A DNA stretch of 64,000 bases from CALVLD01 sp964467585 (GTDB lineage Bacteria; Bacillota; Clostridia; Christensenellales; CAG-138), in NCBI GenBank assembly GCA_964467585.1, contig CAYXRF010000004.1, forward strand, positions 60,060 to 124,059. The letters are read 5' to 3'. Numbering within the stretch: position 1 is the first letter of the stretch; every line of letters begins with the position of its first letter. This document shows positions 32,811 to 40,636 of the stretch, in pieces. The notes under the pieces are model-generated. The model was given only the letters and a program-made list of their open reading frames with translations, ran no database searches and was not told the origin of the DNA. The position numbers and the translations under genes are program-made.

Positions 32811-34469
32811 TTGCAGTATAAAAAGTCGATGCGCTTTATATCGATTTTCATCGCCGCCGCGACAGCTGCCGCGTCATTGTTCCTTGTCGGATGCAGCAAT
32901 GCCGACAACGATGCCGCAGCACTTGACCCTCAAGCGATTGCCTACCTTGCCGACCCGGATATGTATTACGGTTCCACGTTCGGTCAGGGTGATGTGATAG
33001 ACATTTGTATTGACATTTCGGATGATGATTGGCAGGATATCTGCACAAATGCCGTTGCGGAAGAATATCACAGCGCAAATATCACGGTAAACGGCACAAC
33101 GGTTGAAAACGTGGGTTTCCGCACCAAGGGGTTTTCATCGCTTACCACAATAGCGCAAAGCGATTCCGACAGATACGGCTTTAAGGTCAAAACGGATGAA
33201 TACACAAAGGGTCAAACGATTAACGGGCTGGATATGCTTGTGCTCAACGGCAGCTTCTGCGACCCGTCCTATATGCGTGAATATCTGACCTATCTTGCAA
33301 ACGCTAAGCTTGGCTGCATAACCCCATTCGTTGCGTACAGCCGTCTTTATATAAACGGTGAGCTGTTCGGCTTCTATCTTGCGATTGAAGCTTATGACGA
33401 CAGCTTTACAGCAAGGTGCGCAAACGCCGAGGCTTCCCTTTATAAGGCAAGCTCCGAAAACTGCACGCTGACCTCAAACGATGACGCAAGCGGCTTTACA
33501 TGCTCAAGCGGCAATGATGACGAGGGCGAAAGCATACGCGATATGATTTCGGTGCTTAACACCGAAACAACCGATGTTGACGCGCTTGAAGCTGTGCTTG
33601 ATGTTGACAGCGCACTTAAGGCCTTTGCAGTTAACACTGTAATGGGCAACTATGACAGCTACAACGGTTCAAAGGCACATAATTACTATTTATTGGATGA
33701 CGGCGGAAAGCTGACATACATAGGCTGGGATTACAATATGTCAATCGGAGCATTCAGCGAGGACAACGGCTCAAGCGTAAGCGTCAGCATTGACGAGCCT
33801 GTGTATAACGTTTCGATAGCTCAAAGACCTCTTATAGGCAAGCTGCTTGCGGTTGACGAGTATATGCAAAGGTATCATCAGTATGTCAACACCCTTACGG
33901 AATATCTTGCCGATGCGGAAAACATTGTCAACAGCATATCTGCAATTATTCGCCCCTATGTCGAAGCAGACCCCACGGCATTCTATACCGTTGAACAGTA
34001 TGACGCGAACATAAGCATAAGCACGACCGACCTTTCAAGCGTGCAGCACGGCGGTGGTATGTCGGGTGACGGTACGCAGATTTTGGAAGGCGGAGCATCA
34101 CAATCCCCTTCACCTGAATCAAGCGGCTTTCCGCAGACCTCGGGTGAAAACGAAGGTCAAGCCCCAATGGGTACGCCTCCCGCCGATATTGGCGGCACGG
34201 GCGGCTTTCCCGGCGGCACAGGCGGTTTTCCCGGAGGCTCTGCACCTGACGCAAGCGGAATGCCGCAGATGCCTGACGCAAGCGGAATGCCGCAGATGCC
34301 TGACGCAAGCGGAATGCCACAGATGCCTAACGCAAGCGGAATGCCAAACGGAGGCGGGCAGATGCCGGGCGGCATGGGCGGACAGATGCCCGGCGGCATG
34401 GGTATGAACTCCGATGTGTGCTCAATACTTGACTATCTGATCCAAAGAATCTCATTCATTCAGCAATAA
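32811..34469 (+). CDS. CotH-like kinase lipoprotein with Gly/Met/Pro-rich repeat tail
   Basis: A 552-residue lipoprotein: the signal ends at LFLVGC. The CotH kinase-like domain (about 45-400) has IDISDDDWQDICTNA, VGFRTKGFSS, the ATP-binding type FKVKTDEYTKGQTINGLDMLVLNG and the metal-type stretch YIGWDYNMSIGAF. CotH proteins phosphorylate spore coat proteins or act in surface assembly. The C-terminus is rich in Gly, Pro and Met, with three tandem DASGMPQMP units (34248-34328), a further partial unit and GGFPG and GGMGGQMPG motifs. A TTG start at 32811 is preferred because AAAGGGG lies eight bases upstream; ATG at 32793 is the alternative. Confidence 0.83.
   Translation: MQYKKSMRFISIFIAAATAAASLFLVGCSNADNDAAALDPQAIAYLADPDMYYGSTFGQGDVIDICIDISDDDWQDICTNAVAEEYHSANITVNGTTVENVGFRTKGFSSLTTIAQSDSDRYGFKVKTDEYTKGQTINGLDMLVLNGSFCDPSYMREYLTYLANAKLGCITPFVAYSRLYINGELFGFYLAIEAYDDSFTARCANAEASLYKASSENCTLTSNDDASGFTCSSGNDDEGESIRDMISVLNTETTDVDALEAVLDVDSALKAFAVNTVMGNYDSYNGSKAHNYYLLDDGGKLTYIGWDYNMSIGAFSEDNGSSVSVSIDEPVYNVSIAQRPLIGKLLAVDEYMQRYHQYVNTLTEYLADAENIVNSISAIIRPYVEADPTAFYTVEQYDANISISTTDLSSVQHGGGMSGDGTQILEGGASQSPSPESSGFPQTSGENEGQAPMGTPPADIGGTGGFPGGTGGFPGGSAPDASGMPQMPDASGMPQMPDASGMPQMPNASGMPNGGGQMPGGMGGQMPGGMGMNSDVCSILDYLIQRISFIQQ
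34248..34346 (+). repeat. 27-bp tandem repeat inside the cotH-like gene
   Basis: Three full units start at 34248, 34275 and 34302, with one partial unit at 34329. They encode DASGMPQMP; the units are nearly identical at DNA level, so copy number may vary between strains. Confidence 0.9.
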
Positions 34470-34509
34470 CGGCAGTGCGTTTGAAATATCCTCATATTAC
34501 TCCCTCCCA

Positions 34510-34539
34510 AAGCCCGCTTGAGCAGCAACAAGCGGGCTT
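34510..34539 (+). terminator. hairpin terminator after the cotH-like gene
   Basis: A perfect 11-base stem AAGCCCGCTTG / CAAGCGGGCTT (34510-34520, 34529-34539). A second stem GCTCCGCG / CGCGGAGC follows at 34547-34570. T tracts are weak. Confidence 0.65.
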
Positions 34540-34661
34540 AACCTTTGCTCCGCGGCAATTGACGCGGAGCACTTCAAGCTTAAAGCAGAAAAAAGAGGGC
34601 TTACAATCCCACTTTTGAATAATCTGCAGACTGAAAACAAAGATAATATACAATAATGCTA

Positions 34662-34690
34662 TTCACAACCATGCCGATAAGTGATAAAAT
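34662..34690 (+). promoter_or_regulatory. promoter of the pdp operon
   Basis: TTCACA (34662-34667), 17 bp, TAAAAT (34685-34690). The transcript would carry a leader of about 57 bases before the pdp start. Confidence 0.5.
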
Positions 34691-34728
34691 AAAATATCTA
34701 TTTCCCGAAAGGAGAAGCCGTGCGATAA

Positions 34729-34767
34729 ATGCTTCGCATGGCGATGAGCAGTTATGAGAATGCCTGA
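34729..34767 (+). CDS. possible 12-codon leader peptide overlapping pdp start
   Basis: A short frame MLRMAMSSYENA ends with TGA inside the first codons of pdp. GGAG lies 14 bases upstream, farther than usual. The pdp start itself has no good ribosome site, so translation could be coupled through this frame. It may equally be chance. Confidence 0.25.
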   Translation: MLRMAMSSYENA

Positions 34768-36064
34768 ATTGATCGAAAAAAAGCGTGACGGATATGAGAT
34801 GACGGATGAAGAAATCCATTTCATTATAGACGGGCTTGTTGCGGGCAGCGTACTCGATTACCAAATGTCCGCATGGATGATGGCGGTGTGCTGGCGCGGC
34901 ATGACCGATCGTGAGACCGCATCGCTTACAATGGCAATGATGCACTCGGGGGATGTTGTGGATCTCAGCGATCTTCCCGGCGTGAAGGTGGATAAGCACT
35001 CCACGGGCGGCGTTGGGGACACAACAACGCTTGTCATTGCCCCGCTTGTGGCAGCCTGCGGCGGCACCGTTGCAAAGATGAGCGGCAGGGGCTTGGCGCA
35101 TTCCGGCGGCACGCTTGACAAGCTTGAGTCCGTACCCGGTGTTTGTGTTGAACAGTCCATGCAGCGTTTCAAGCAAATCGTGCGCGAGGTGGGAGTTGCC
35201 GTGATAGGACAGTCAGGCAATCTTGACCCTGCGGATAAGCTTATGTACGCTCTGCGCGATGTAACAGGCACTGTTCAAAGCATACCGTTGATTGCTTCAA
35301 GCATAATGAGCAAAAAGCTTGCCGCGGGCGCGGACGCAATTGTACTTGACGTAAAAACGGGCAACGGCGCATTCATGCACACGGTTGAGGATGCAAAAAA
35401 GCTTGCGTCCCAGATGGTTGCTATCGGGCGACACGTGGGCAGAAATACAGTCGCAATAATTACAGATATGAACCGTCCGCTCGGTATGGCGGTGGGCAAC
35501 GGGCTTGAAATGAAGGAGGCAATTGAGGTTCTCACGGGCAAGGTTCCTCTTTCTGATCCTTTGGTTCGCGTCTGTATGACGCTCGGCTCGTATATGCTGA
35601 AGCTTTCAGGGCTTGCGGACAACGCAAAAGAGGCGGAAGCCAAGCTTGCGGAGGCTTTGACGTCGGGCAGAGGCTTTGAAAAGCTGCGTGCGATGCTTGT
35701 AGCCATGGGCGGGGACGGTCGATATGCGGACGATCCCGAATTGCTTGTTAAGGCAAACAGATTGATACCTGTTTATCCCAAGCGCTCAGGCTATATCGGT
35801 CATATCGATGCGCAGGATATCGGGCTTGCCTCCTGTATGCTCGGCGCGGGACGAGAGAGCAAGGCGGACAAGATAGATCCTGCTGTCGGCATACTTATGA
35901 AAAAGCGTTACGGAGACCGCATAGACGCTTCCGAACCATACGCCGTATTGTATGTCAACAGCGAAAAGCGTTTGGATGAGGCGGTTGAGCTGCTTGACAG
36001 TGCGGTATCCGTCTGCGACACGCAGCCGCAGGAGCTTCCGATGATTTACGACGTTGTCGAATAA
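34754..36064 (+). CDS. pdp: pyrimidine-nucleoside phosphorylase
   Basis: A 436-residue enzyme that splits uridine or thymidine with phosphate into base and (deoxy)ribose-1-phosphate. The family signature appears as KVDKHSTGGVGDTTTLVIAP, followed by SGRGLAHSGGTLDKLESVPGV. ALRDVTGTVQSIPLIASSIMSKKLAAGAD and LDVKTGNGAFM complete the substrate and phosphate site. Length and motifs fit the Firmicute Pdp branch rather than DeoA. It starts the run pdp-queA-tgt-tsaE-tsaB. Confidence 0.93.
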   Translation: MRMPELIEKKRDGYEMTDEEIHFIIDGLVAGSVLDYQMSAWMMAVCWRGMTDRETASLTMAMMHSGDVVDLSDLPGVKVDKHSTGGVGDTTTLVIAPLVAACGGTVAKMSGRGLAHSGGTLDKLESVPGVCVEQSMQRFKQIVREVGVAVIGQSGNLDPADKLMYALRDVTGTVQSIPLIASSIMSKKLAAGADAIVLDVKTGNGAFMHTVEDAKKLASQMVAIGRHVGRNTVAIITDMNRPLGMAVGNGLEMKEAIEVLTGKVPLSDPLVRVCMTLGSYMLKLSGLADNAKEAEAKLAEALTSGRGFEKLRAMLVAMGGDGRYADDPELLVKANRLIPVYPKRSGYIGHIDAQDIGLASCMLGAGRESKADKIDPAVGILMKKRYGDRIDASEPYAVLYVNSEKRLDEAVELLDSAVSVCDTQPQELPMIYDVVE

Positions 36065-36075
36065 CAGGTGACAAT

Positions 36076-37098
36076 TTGAAAACATCCGATTTCTATTATG
36101 ATTTGCCGCAGGAGCTTATTGCACAGTCGCCCGCCGAAAGGCGTGACGGCTCAAGGCTTTTGATTTATAATCGTGCCGATAAAACCATTGAGGATAAGCA
36201 CTTTTCAGATATTATTGATTATCTTCACGCGGGCGATGTGCTTGTTCGCAATATCACCCGTGTTATCCCCGCAAGGCTATATGCCGTAAGGGAAGAAACA
36301 GGCGGTGCGATGGAGTTTTTGCTGCTGCGCCGTGTGGACGATCATCTGTGGGAGTGCATTGTAAAGCCCGGACGCAAGGCGCGGAAGGGGCGCACATTCA
36401 TTGTTAACGATGAGCTTTCGGTTACAATTGAGGATGAAGCGGACGATGGCGGCCGCATTGTGCGGCTCAACTATGACGGCATATTTGAAGAAATTCTTGA
36501 CCGTGCGGGAGAGGTTCCGCTTCCCCCATACATCACCGAAAAGCTTGCGGATAAATCACGCTATCAGACGGTTTATGCAAAGGACGACGGTTCGGCTGCC
36601 GCGCCGACGGCGGGACTTCATTTTACTGATGACCTGTTGGAACGCATACGTCAAAAGGGTGTGATTATTGCCGATGTGCTGCTTCATGTGGGGCTGGGTA
36701 CCTTCCGTCCCGTCTCGGTGGAAAATGTGGAGGAGCATCATATGCATTCGGAGTATTTTGAGGTGACGGAGGAGTCCGCCTCAATTATCAACTCCGCAAG
36801 GGCAAACGGAGGCAGAATAATTTCCGTTGGCACTACCGGATGCAGAACGCTTGAAAGTGCGGCGGATGATAACGGCATTGTTCACGCAAAGCGCGGATGG
36901 ACAAGCATATTCATCACCCCTGGTTACAAGTTCAAGGCAGTGGACGCTCTTATTACAAACTTTCATTTACCGGAATCAACATTGCTTATGCTCGTGAGCG
37001 CATTTTGCTCACGGGAGGAGGTCATGCGCGTCTATCGTCACGCCGTTGACGAAAAATACCGTTTTTTCTCTTTCGGAGACGCAACATTCTTTGTATGA
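36076..37098 (+). CDS. queA: S-adenosylmethionine:tRNA ribosyltransferase-isomerase
   Basis: A 340-residue QueA that transfers the ribosyl part of SAM to preQ1 in tRNA, forming epoxyqueuosine. Typical stretches are DFYYDLPQELIAQSPAERRDGSRLL, DVLVRNITRVIPARLY, APTAGLHFTDDLL, HVGLGTFRPVSVENV and ITNFHLPESTLLMLVSAF. The start is a TTG at 36076 with AGGTGA upstream, nine bases after pdp. The tgt gene that makes its substrate follows directly. Confidence 0.95.
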   Translation: MKTSDFYYDLPQELIAQSPAERRDGSRLLIYNRADKTIEDKHFSDIIDYLHAGDVLVRNITRVIPARLYAVREETGGAMEFLLLRRVDDHLWECIVKPGRKARKGRTFIVNDELSVTIEDEADDGGRIVRLNYDGIFEEILDRAGEVPLPPYITEKLADKSRYQTVYAKDDGSAAAPTAGLHFTDDLLERIRQKGVIIADVLLHVGLGTFRPVSVENVEEHHMHSEYFEVTEESASIINSARANGGRIISVGTTGCRTLESAADDNGIVHAKRGWTSIFITPGYKFKAVDALITNFHLPESTLLMLVSAFCSREEVMRVYRHAVDEKYRFFSFGDATFFV

Positions 37099-37122
37099 AA
37101 AAATATGACAAAAGGTGAACAT

Positions 37123-38247
37123 ATGGAACAACCGGTAACCTATGAGCTTATAAAAACCTGCTCCCAAACGGGTGCAAGGCTGGGTATACTGCACACTCCT
37201 CACGGGGACATTGCTACGCCGACGTTTATGTGCGTCGGCACTCAGGCGACAGTAAAGGCGATTACTCCACGCGACCTCAAGGAGGTTGGCGCGGGCGTGG
37301 TGCTTTCCAACACATATCACCTGTATCTGCGTCCGGGACATGAGCTTGTAAAAAAAGCGGGCGGACTGCATGAGTTTTCACAATGGCACGGACCGATGCT
37401 GACAGACAGCGGAGGGTTTCAGGTGTTTAGCCTTGCCGCTATGAACAAGATAAAAGACGATGGGGTTGAATTTCGATCTCATATTGACGGCAGCAGGCAT
37501 TTTTTCACGCCTGAAAGCGTTATGGAGGTTGAAGAAGCCTTGGGCGCGGACATAGCTATGGCGTTTGACGAATGCGCTCCCGCGGGATGCGACTATCGCT
37601 ATACTGTCGAGGCGATGGAGCGCACGCACAACTGGGCAAAAAGGTGCAAGCAGGCGCACACACGCAAAGACCAAGCCCTGTTTGGCATTGTTCAGGGCGG
37701 AATGTTTGCGGATCTTCGTATTGAAAGCGCAAAGGCGCTTGTCGGGATGGACTTTTGCGGCTATGGTATAGGCGGGCTTTCCGTTGGCGAACCAAAGTCG
37801 GTTATGTATGATATGCTTGATACGCTTCGCCCCCATATGCCGCAGGATAAACCACGCTACCTTATGGGCGTGGGCAGTCCCGATTGTCTGGTGGAGGGCG
37901 CCATGCGGGGGATTGATATGTTTGACTGCGTTATGCAGACGCGCACCGCAAGAAATGCCCTTGCAATGACGTTCGAAGGCAGCAGAGTGCTTAAAAATGC
38001 CAAGTATGCCGAGGACTTTTCTCCCATTGAAAAGGACTGCGACTGTTACGCCTGCAAGCATTTCACAAGGGCGTATATCCGTCATCTTATAAAGGCAGAG
38101 GAAATGCTTGCCGCGCAGCTTATAACAATACACAATCTGCGCTTTACATATCGCCTTATGGAGGGCATTCGACAGGCGATAGCGGAGGACAGGCTTGCGG
38201 ATTATAAACAGGAGCTTGTGCTGCGGGGGACGTTTGAACGGGCATGA
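37123..38247 (+). CDS. tgt: tRNA-guanine transglycosylase paralogue 2
   Basis: A 374-residue TGT in the queA operon. ADIAMAFDEC, FGIVQGGMFADLR, GIGGLSVGE and nucleophile Asp268 (MFDCV) are typical, as are FRSHIDGSRHFFTPE and the zinc ligands CDCYAC plus IHNL. Small deviations follow the nucleophile: VMQTRTARNA instead of the usual VMPTRxxRNG. The ATG at 37123 has AAAGGTGA four bases upstream and is preferred to that at 37105. It overlaps tsaE by four bases. Compared with the copy at 10653 this is the more conventional enzyme. Confidence 0.93.
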   Translation: MEQPVTYELIKTCSQTGARLGILHTPHGDIATPTFMCVGTQATVKAITPRDLKEVGAGVVLSNTYHLYLRPGHELVKKAGGLHEFSQWHGPMLTDSGGFQVFSLAAMNKIKDDGVEFRSHIDGSRHFFTPESVMEVEEALGADIAMAFDECAPAGCDYRYTVEAMERTHNWAKRCKQAHTRKDQALFGIVQGGMFADLRIESAKALVGMDFCGYGIGGLSVGEPKSVMYDMLDTLRPHMPQDKPRYLMGVGSPDCLVEGAMRGIDMFDCVMQTRTARNALAMTFEGSRVLKNAKYAEDFSPIEKDCDCYACKHFTRAYIRHLIKAEEMLAAQLITIHNLRFTYRLMEGIRQAIAEDRLADYKQELVLRGTFERA

Positions 38248-38741
38248 GCAGCATTGACGAAATGAACACAATTGCAAACAAAAAAACACTTATACTTGCG
38301 GCGGCGACAGAGCGGGATATGCTGTCAATAGGTGAATGCATCGGCAAACAGCTGTTTCCGTCTGCATTCATAGCGCTGTACGGCGACTTGGGCGCGGGCA
38401 AAACCACGCTTGTCAAGGGGATAGCTTCCGCGCTGGGCATAACGGATATTTCAAGCCCAACATTCACAATCGTTCGCAGTCATAAAGGCAGACTCAAGCT
38501 TGAACACTTTGACGCGTATCGCATTCAAGACGCCGATGAGCTTACGGCGATAGGCTTTGAGGATTATGTTGCGGGTGACGGCGTGATAGTCATGGAGTGG
38601 TGCGAAAACGTGCCCGACGCGTTGCCTGCCGATCGGCTGGAGATTCATATTCTGGGCAGTGGGCGCGACCCGCGTTCCGTTACGTTAACCGCCATTGGCG
38701 ATGAATACAGTCCCATAATGGAGGCGCTTAAAGTATGCTGA
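38244..38741 (+). CDS. tsaE: tRNA threonylcarbamoyladenosine biosynthesis ATPase TsaE
   Basis: A 165-residue P-loop ATPase that supports t6A37 synthesis with TsaB and TsaD. Walker A ALYGDLGAGKTTLVKGIA, SSPTFTIVRSH, LEHFDAYRIQDADELTAIGFEDYV and VIVMEWCENV are family hallmarks. It overlaps tgt by four bases and tsaB by seven. tsaD is not in this window. Confidence 0.94.
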   Translation: MSSIDEMNTIANKKTLILAAATERDMLSIGECIGKQLFPSAFIALYGDLGAGKTTLVKGIASALGITDISSPTFTIVRSHKGRLKLEHFDAYRIQDADELTAIGFEDYVAGDGVIVMEWCENVPDALPADRLEIHILGSGRDPRSVTLTAIGDEYSPIMEALKVC

Positions 38742-39349
38742 CACTTGGCATATCCACATCCGCAAAATATCCTTCCGCTGCTGTTTCGCGGGACGGCGTT
38801 TTGCTTTCATTCAGAATTGACGAGAGCGGCAGAAGCCATTCCCAAACACTGATGACGCTTATCGACTCGGCAATAACAGACGCGGGGATACAAAAATCGG
38901 AGCTTGAATTGATAGCAGTTGACGTTGGACCGGGCTCGTTTACGGGCGTGCGCATTGGGGTTTCAACCGCAAACGCAATGGCAATGGCGCTTGGCATAGG
39001 CGTTATGCCGATATGCTCACTTGCCGCGCTCCGACACGTTGCTGCACAGTCCGGCGCCGTGGCGGTTATTATTGACGCAAGAAACGGCAACGGCTATGCG
39101 GCGATATACCAAAATGGCACGGAGACAACCGCGCCGTGCCCATGCGTGATAGCCGATATTGTAAATAGCGCGCCCGTTGACACAACATTCGTGGGTGATT
39201 GCTTGGGATACAACGATCTGTGTGACGCACGGCTTGTTTTGTGTGAGGCGGCGTCGGTCAAAACGGACGGTGAGTGCAATTGTCTCCAAAAAGACGCCTG
39301 TCCGCTGTATCTCCGACCCTCACAGGCAGAACGCAAAAAAACGATATAA
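38735..39349 (+). CDS. tsaB: tRNA threonylcarbamoyladenosine biosynthesis protein TsaB
   Basis: A 204-residue ASKHA-fold partner of TsaD. LGISTSAKYPSAAVSRDG, HSQTLMTLIDSA and the signature VDVGPGSFTGVRIGVSTANAMA are present, followed by VVIIDARNGNGYAAIY-like sequence. The C-terminal part is short. It overlaps tsaE and converges with spoIIID five bases after its stop; the rimI and tsaD genes often found next are absent. Confidence 0.93.
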   Translation: MLTLGISTSAKYPSAAVSRDGVLLSFRIDESGRSHSQTLMTLIDSAITDAGIQKSELELIAVDVGPGSFTGVRIGVSTANAMAMALGIGVMPICSLAALRHVAAQSGAVAVIIDARNGNGYAAIYQNGTETTAPCPCVIADIVNSAPVDTTFVGDCLGYNDLCDARLVLCEAASVKTDGECNCLQKDACPLYLRPSQAERKKTI

Positions 39350-39354
39350 GCGTT

Positions 39355-39615
39355 TTAACCGACGTTTTCGCCGCCGTGATACTTCAGGTAGGTGGCGTAT
39401 CCGCCCCGTATGTGCCTTTCCTCCTTGTTGGTTTCAAGCACAGCCGCAACGTCCCGCGCCAAACCGGTGTTAAGCTGTCGCAGCCTGTCGGTCATATCCT
39501 TATGAACCGTTGATTTTGAAACGCCAAATACTCCTGCTGCGGCGCGGACAGTCGCTCCGGTTTCAACAATATATGATGCGATATCAAGTACTCGTTCCTC
39601 GATATATGGATCCAT
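39355..39615 (-). CDS. spoIIID: sporulation transcription factor SpoIIID
   Basis: An 86-residue mother-cell regulator. MDPYIEERVLDIASYIVETG and the helix-turn-helix VRAAAGVFGVSKSTVHKDMTDRL match SpoIIID closely, as does the end ERHIRGGYATYLKY. It switches mother-cell genes on or off after sigma-E becomes active. The ATG at 39615 gives the usual length (about 90); a longer frame upstream has no similarity. A terminator for the upstream gene separates it, so it should have its own promoter, which I could not assign. Confidence 0.95.
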   Translation of the reverse strand: MDPYIEERVLDIASYIVETGATVRAAAGVFGVSKSTVHKDMTDRLRQLNTGLARDVAAVLETNKEERHIRGGYATYLKYHGGENVG

Positions 39616-39676
39616 GCAAAGCCCCGACCTTTCATAAATATGGTAAGAGCATATGCAAAAGCAAGAATCTTTATAC

Positions 39677-39698
39677 AAAAAAGGGAGCAAATGCTCCC
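39677..39698 (-). terminator. terminator of the E2-like gene
   Basis: Stem GGGAGCA / TGCTCCC (39683-39689, 39692-39698); on the minus strand six T follow. Confidence 0.9.
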
Positions 39699-39737
39699 AA
39701 AGACGATTGACTGATATCAAAATTCAACTTCATGCTG

Positions 39738-40571
39738 TTAAGCGTCTTGATTAATTACCCTCGGCGGAGATTCAAGCAGCTTTGGATCCTTGAGATATTC
39801 ACGCAGACGCTTGAACGCCTGAGCATAGTAGCTGCCCGAGCAAATTCGTTCATCCATCACAAGTCCCATAGGCATACATCTTTCATGCACAATGGTGTCC
39901 CCAATGCGTCTGGGAACCTCACGAGTGTTGCCCATCGTAAGTATCATGCTTGTTGTTCCAAAGTCATACACATGATGAAATATATGGTTGGTGCGGATGC
40001 TTGCCAAATTGGAAATTACAAAAGAGGTATGGAAAGGGCTTGCCTTTATAATGGAACGGGGAAGCAAGCCGTGCTTATCCGCCCATCTCATAAGATTTAC
40101 GCCAAATCTACACAGACCGGGTATCTTTAGCAGAGTGGAAATCACCTTGTCGGTTGAGTTGGTGTCACCGGAGCCACGGTTTTGCTCAACATATTCGTTG
40201 ATAACACGCTGAACCTCAATAATATCGTCCTCAAGCTTGAGATACATCTTGTTCATTGTGCCGTCAAGCTCACCGGGCTTCATAACCACCATGCCGACCG
40301 CAAACTCATTTCGGGCATAAATTGTTTTGTTTACAACAAATCTGTTCAGGTACGGATATTCGGCTGTCGTCCTCAAAAAAGCAGCAATAACAATCGCCAA
40401 ATGGCTGACCTGAAGCCCCCGTGCGCGTGCGTCCACAAGGTAATCGTGCATAGGATCCAAAGGAATGTTAAGCTCGATTGAGTTACAGGCGTCGGAACGT
40501 CTGACCATAAAGTGGGCGGCGACAGTATACATCGGAGGCATGTTCTTTACACGCTTTCCGTCACATCTCAT
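39738..40571 (-). CDS. stand-alone E2-type acyltransferase fold without catalytic motif
   Basis: A 277-residue protein resembling the catalytic domain of 2-oxoacid dehydrogenase E2 (CAT-like fold). LQVSHLAIVIAAFLRTTAEYPYLNRFVV and SPFHTSFVISNLASIRTNHIFHH fit. No lipoyl domain and no E1/E3 neighbours are present. The E2 motif DHRxxDG is DERICSG (240-246), so His is Glu241 and Asp is Ser245; acyl transfer by the normal mechanism is unlikely. GGAGAG lies eight bases before the ATG. It has its own consensus promoter overlapping the aroB stop and a strong terminator. Related proteins are annotated in Clostridia, without known function. Confidence 0.78.
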   Translation of the reverse strand: MRCDGKRVKNMPPMYTVAAHFMVRRSDACNSIELNIPLDPMHDYLVDARARGLQVSHLAIVIAAFLRTTAEYPYLNRFVVNKTIYARNEFAVGMVVMKPGELDGTMNKMYLKLEDDIIEVQRVINEYVEQNRGSGDTNSTDKVISTLLKIPGLCRFGVNLMRWADKHGLLPRSIIKASPFHTSFVISNLASIRTNHIFHHVYDFGTTSMILTMGNTREVPRRIGDTIVHERCMPMGLVMDERICSGSYYAQAFKRLREYLKDPKLLESPPRVINQDA

Positions 40572-40607
40572 ACAGATAGCTCTCCTTTACAAGTTAACAT
40601 TGATAAC

Positions 40608-40636
40608 ATAATAACACTGATGTCGAATATTGTCAA
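40608..40636 (-). promoter_or_regulatory. promoter of the E2-like gene
   Basis: On the minus strand TTGACA (40631-40636), 17 bp, TATTAT (40608-40613): almost perfect. The -35 overlaps the last codon of aroB. Confidence 0.8.

Noticed and set aside
34248..34346. CRISPR-like short repeats
   Set aside because: The units are head to tail with no spacers and lie in frame in a coding sequence.
37378..38289. 303-codon frame antisense to the second tgt
   Set aside because: Cys/His-rich shadow of a well conserved enzyme; no promoter or ribosome site.
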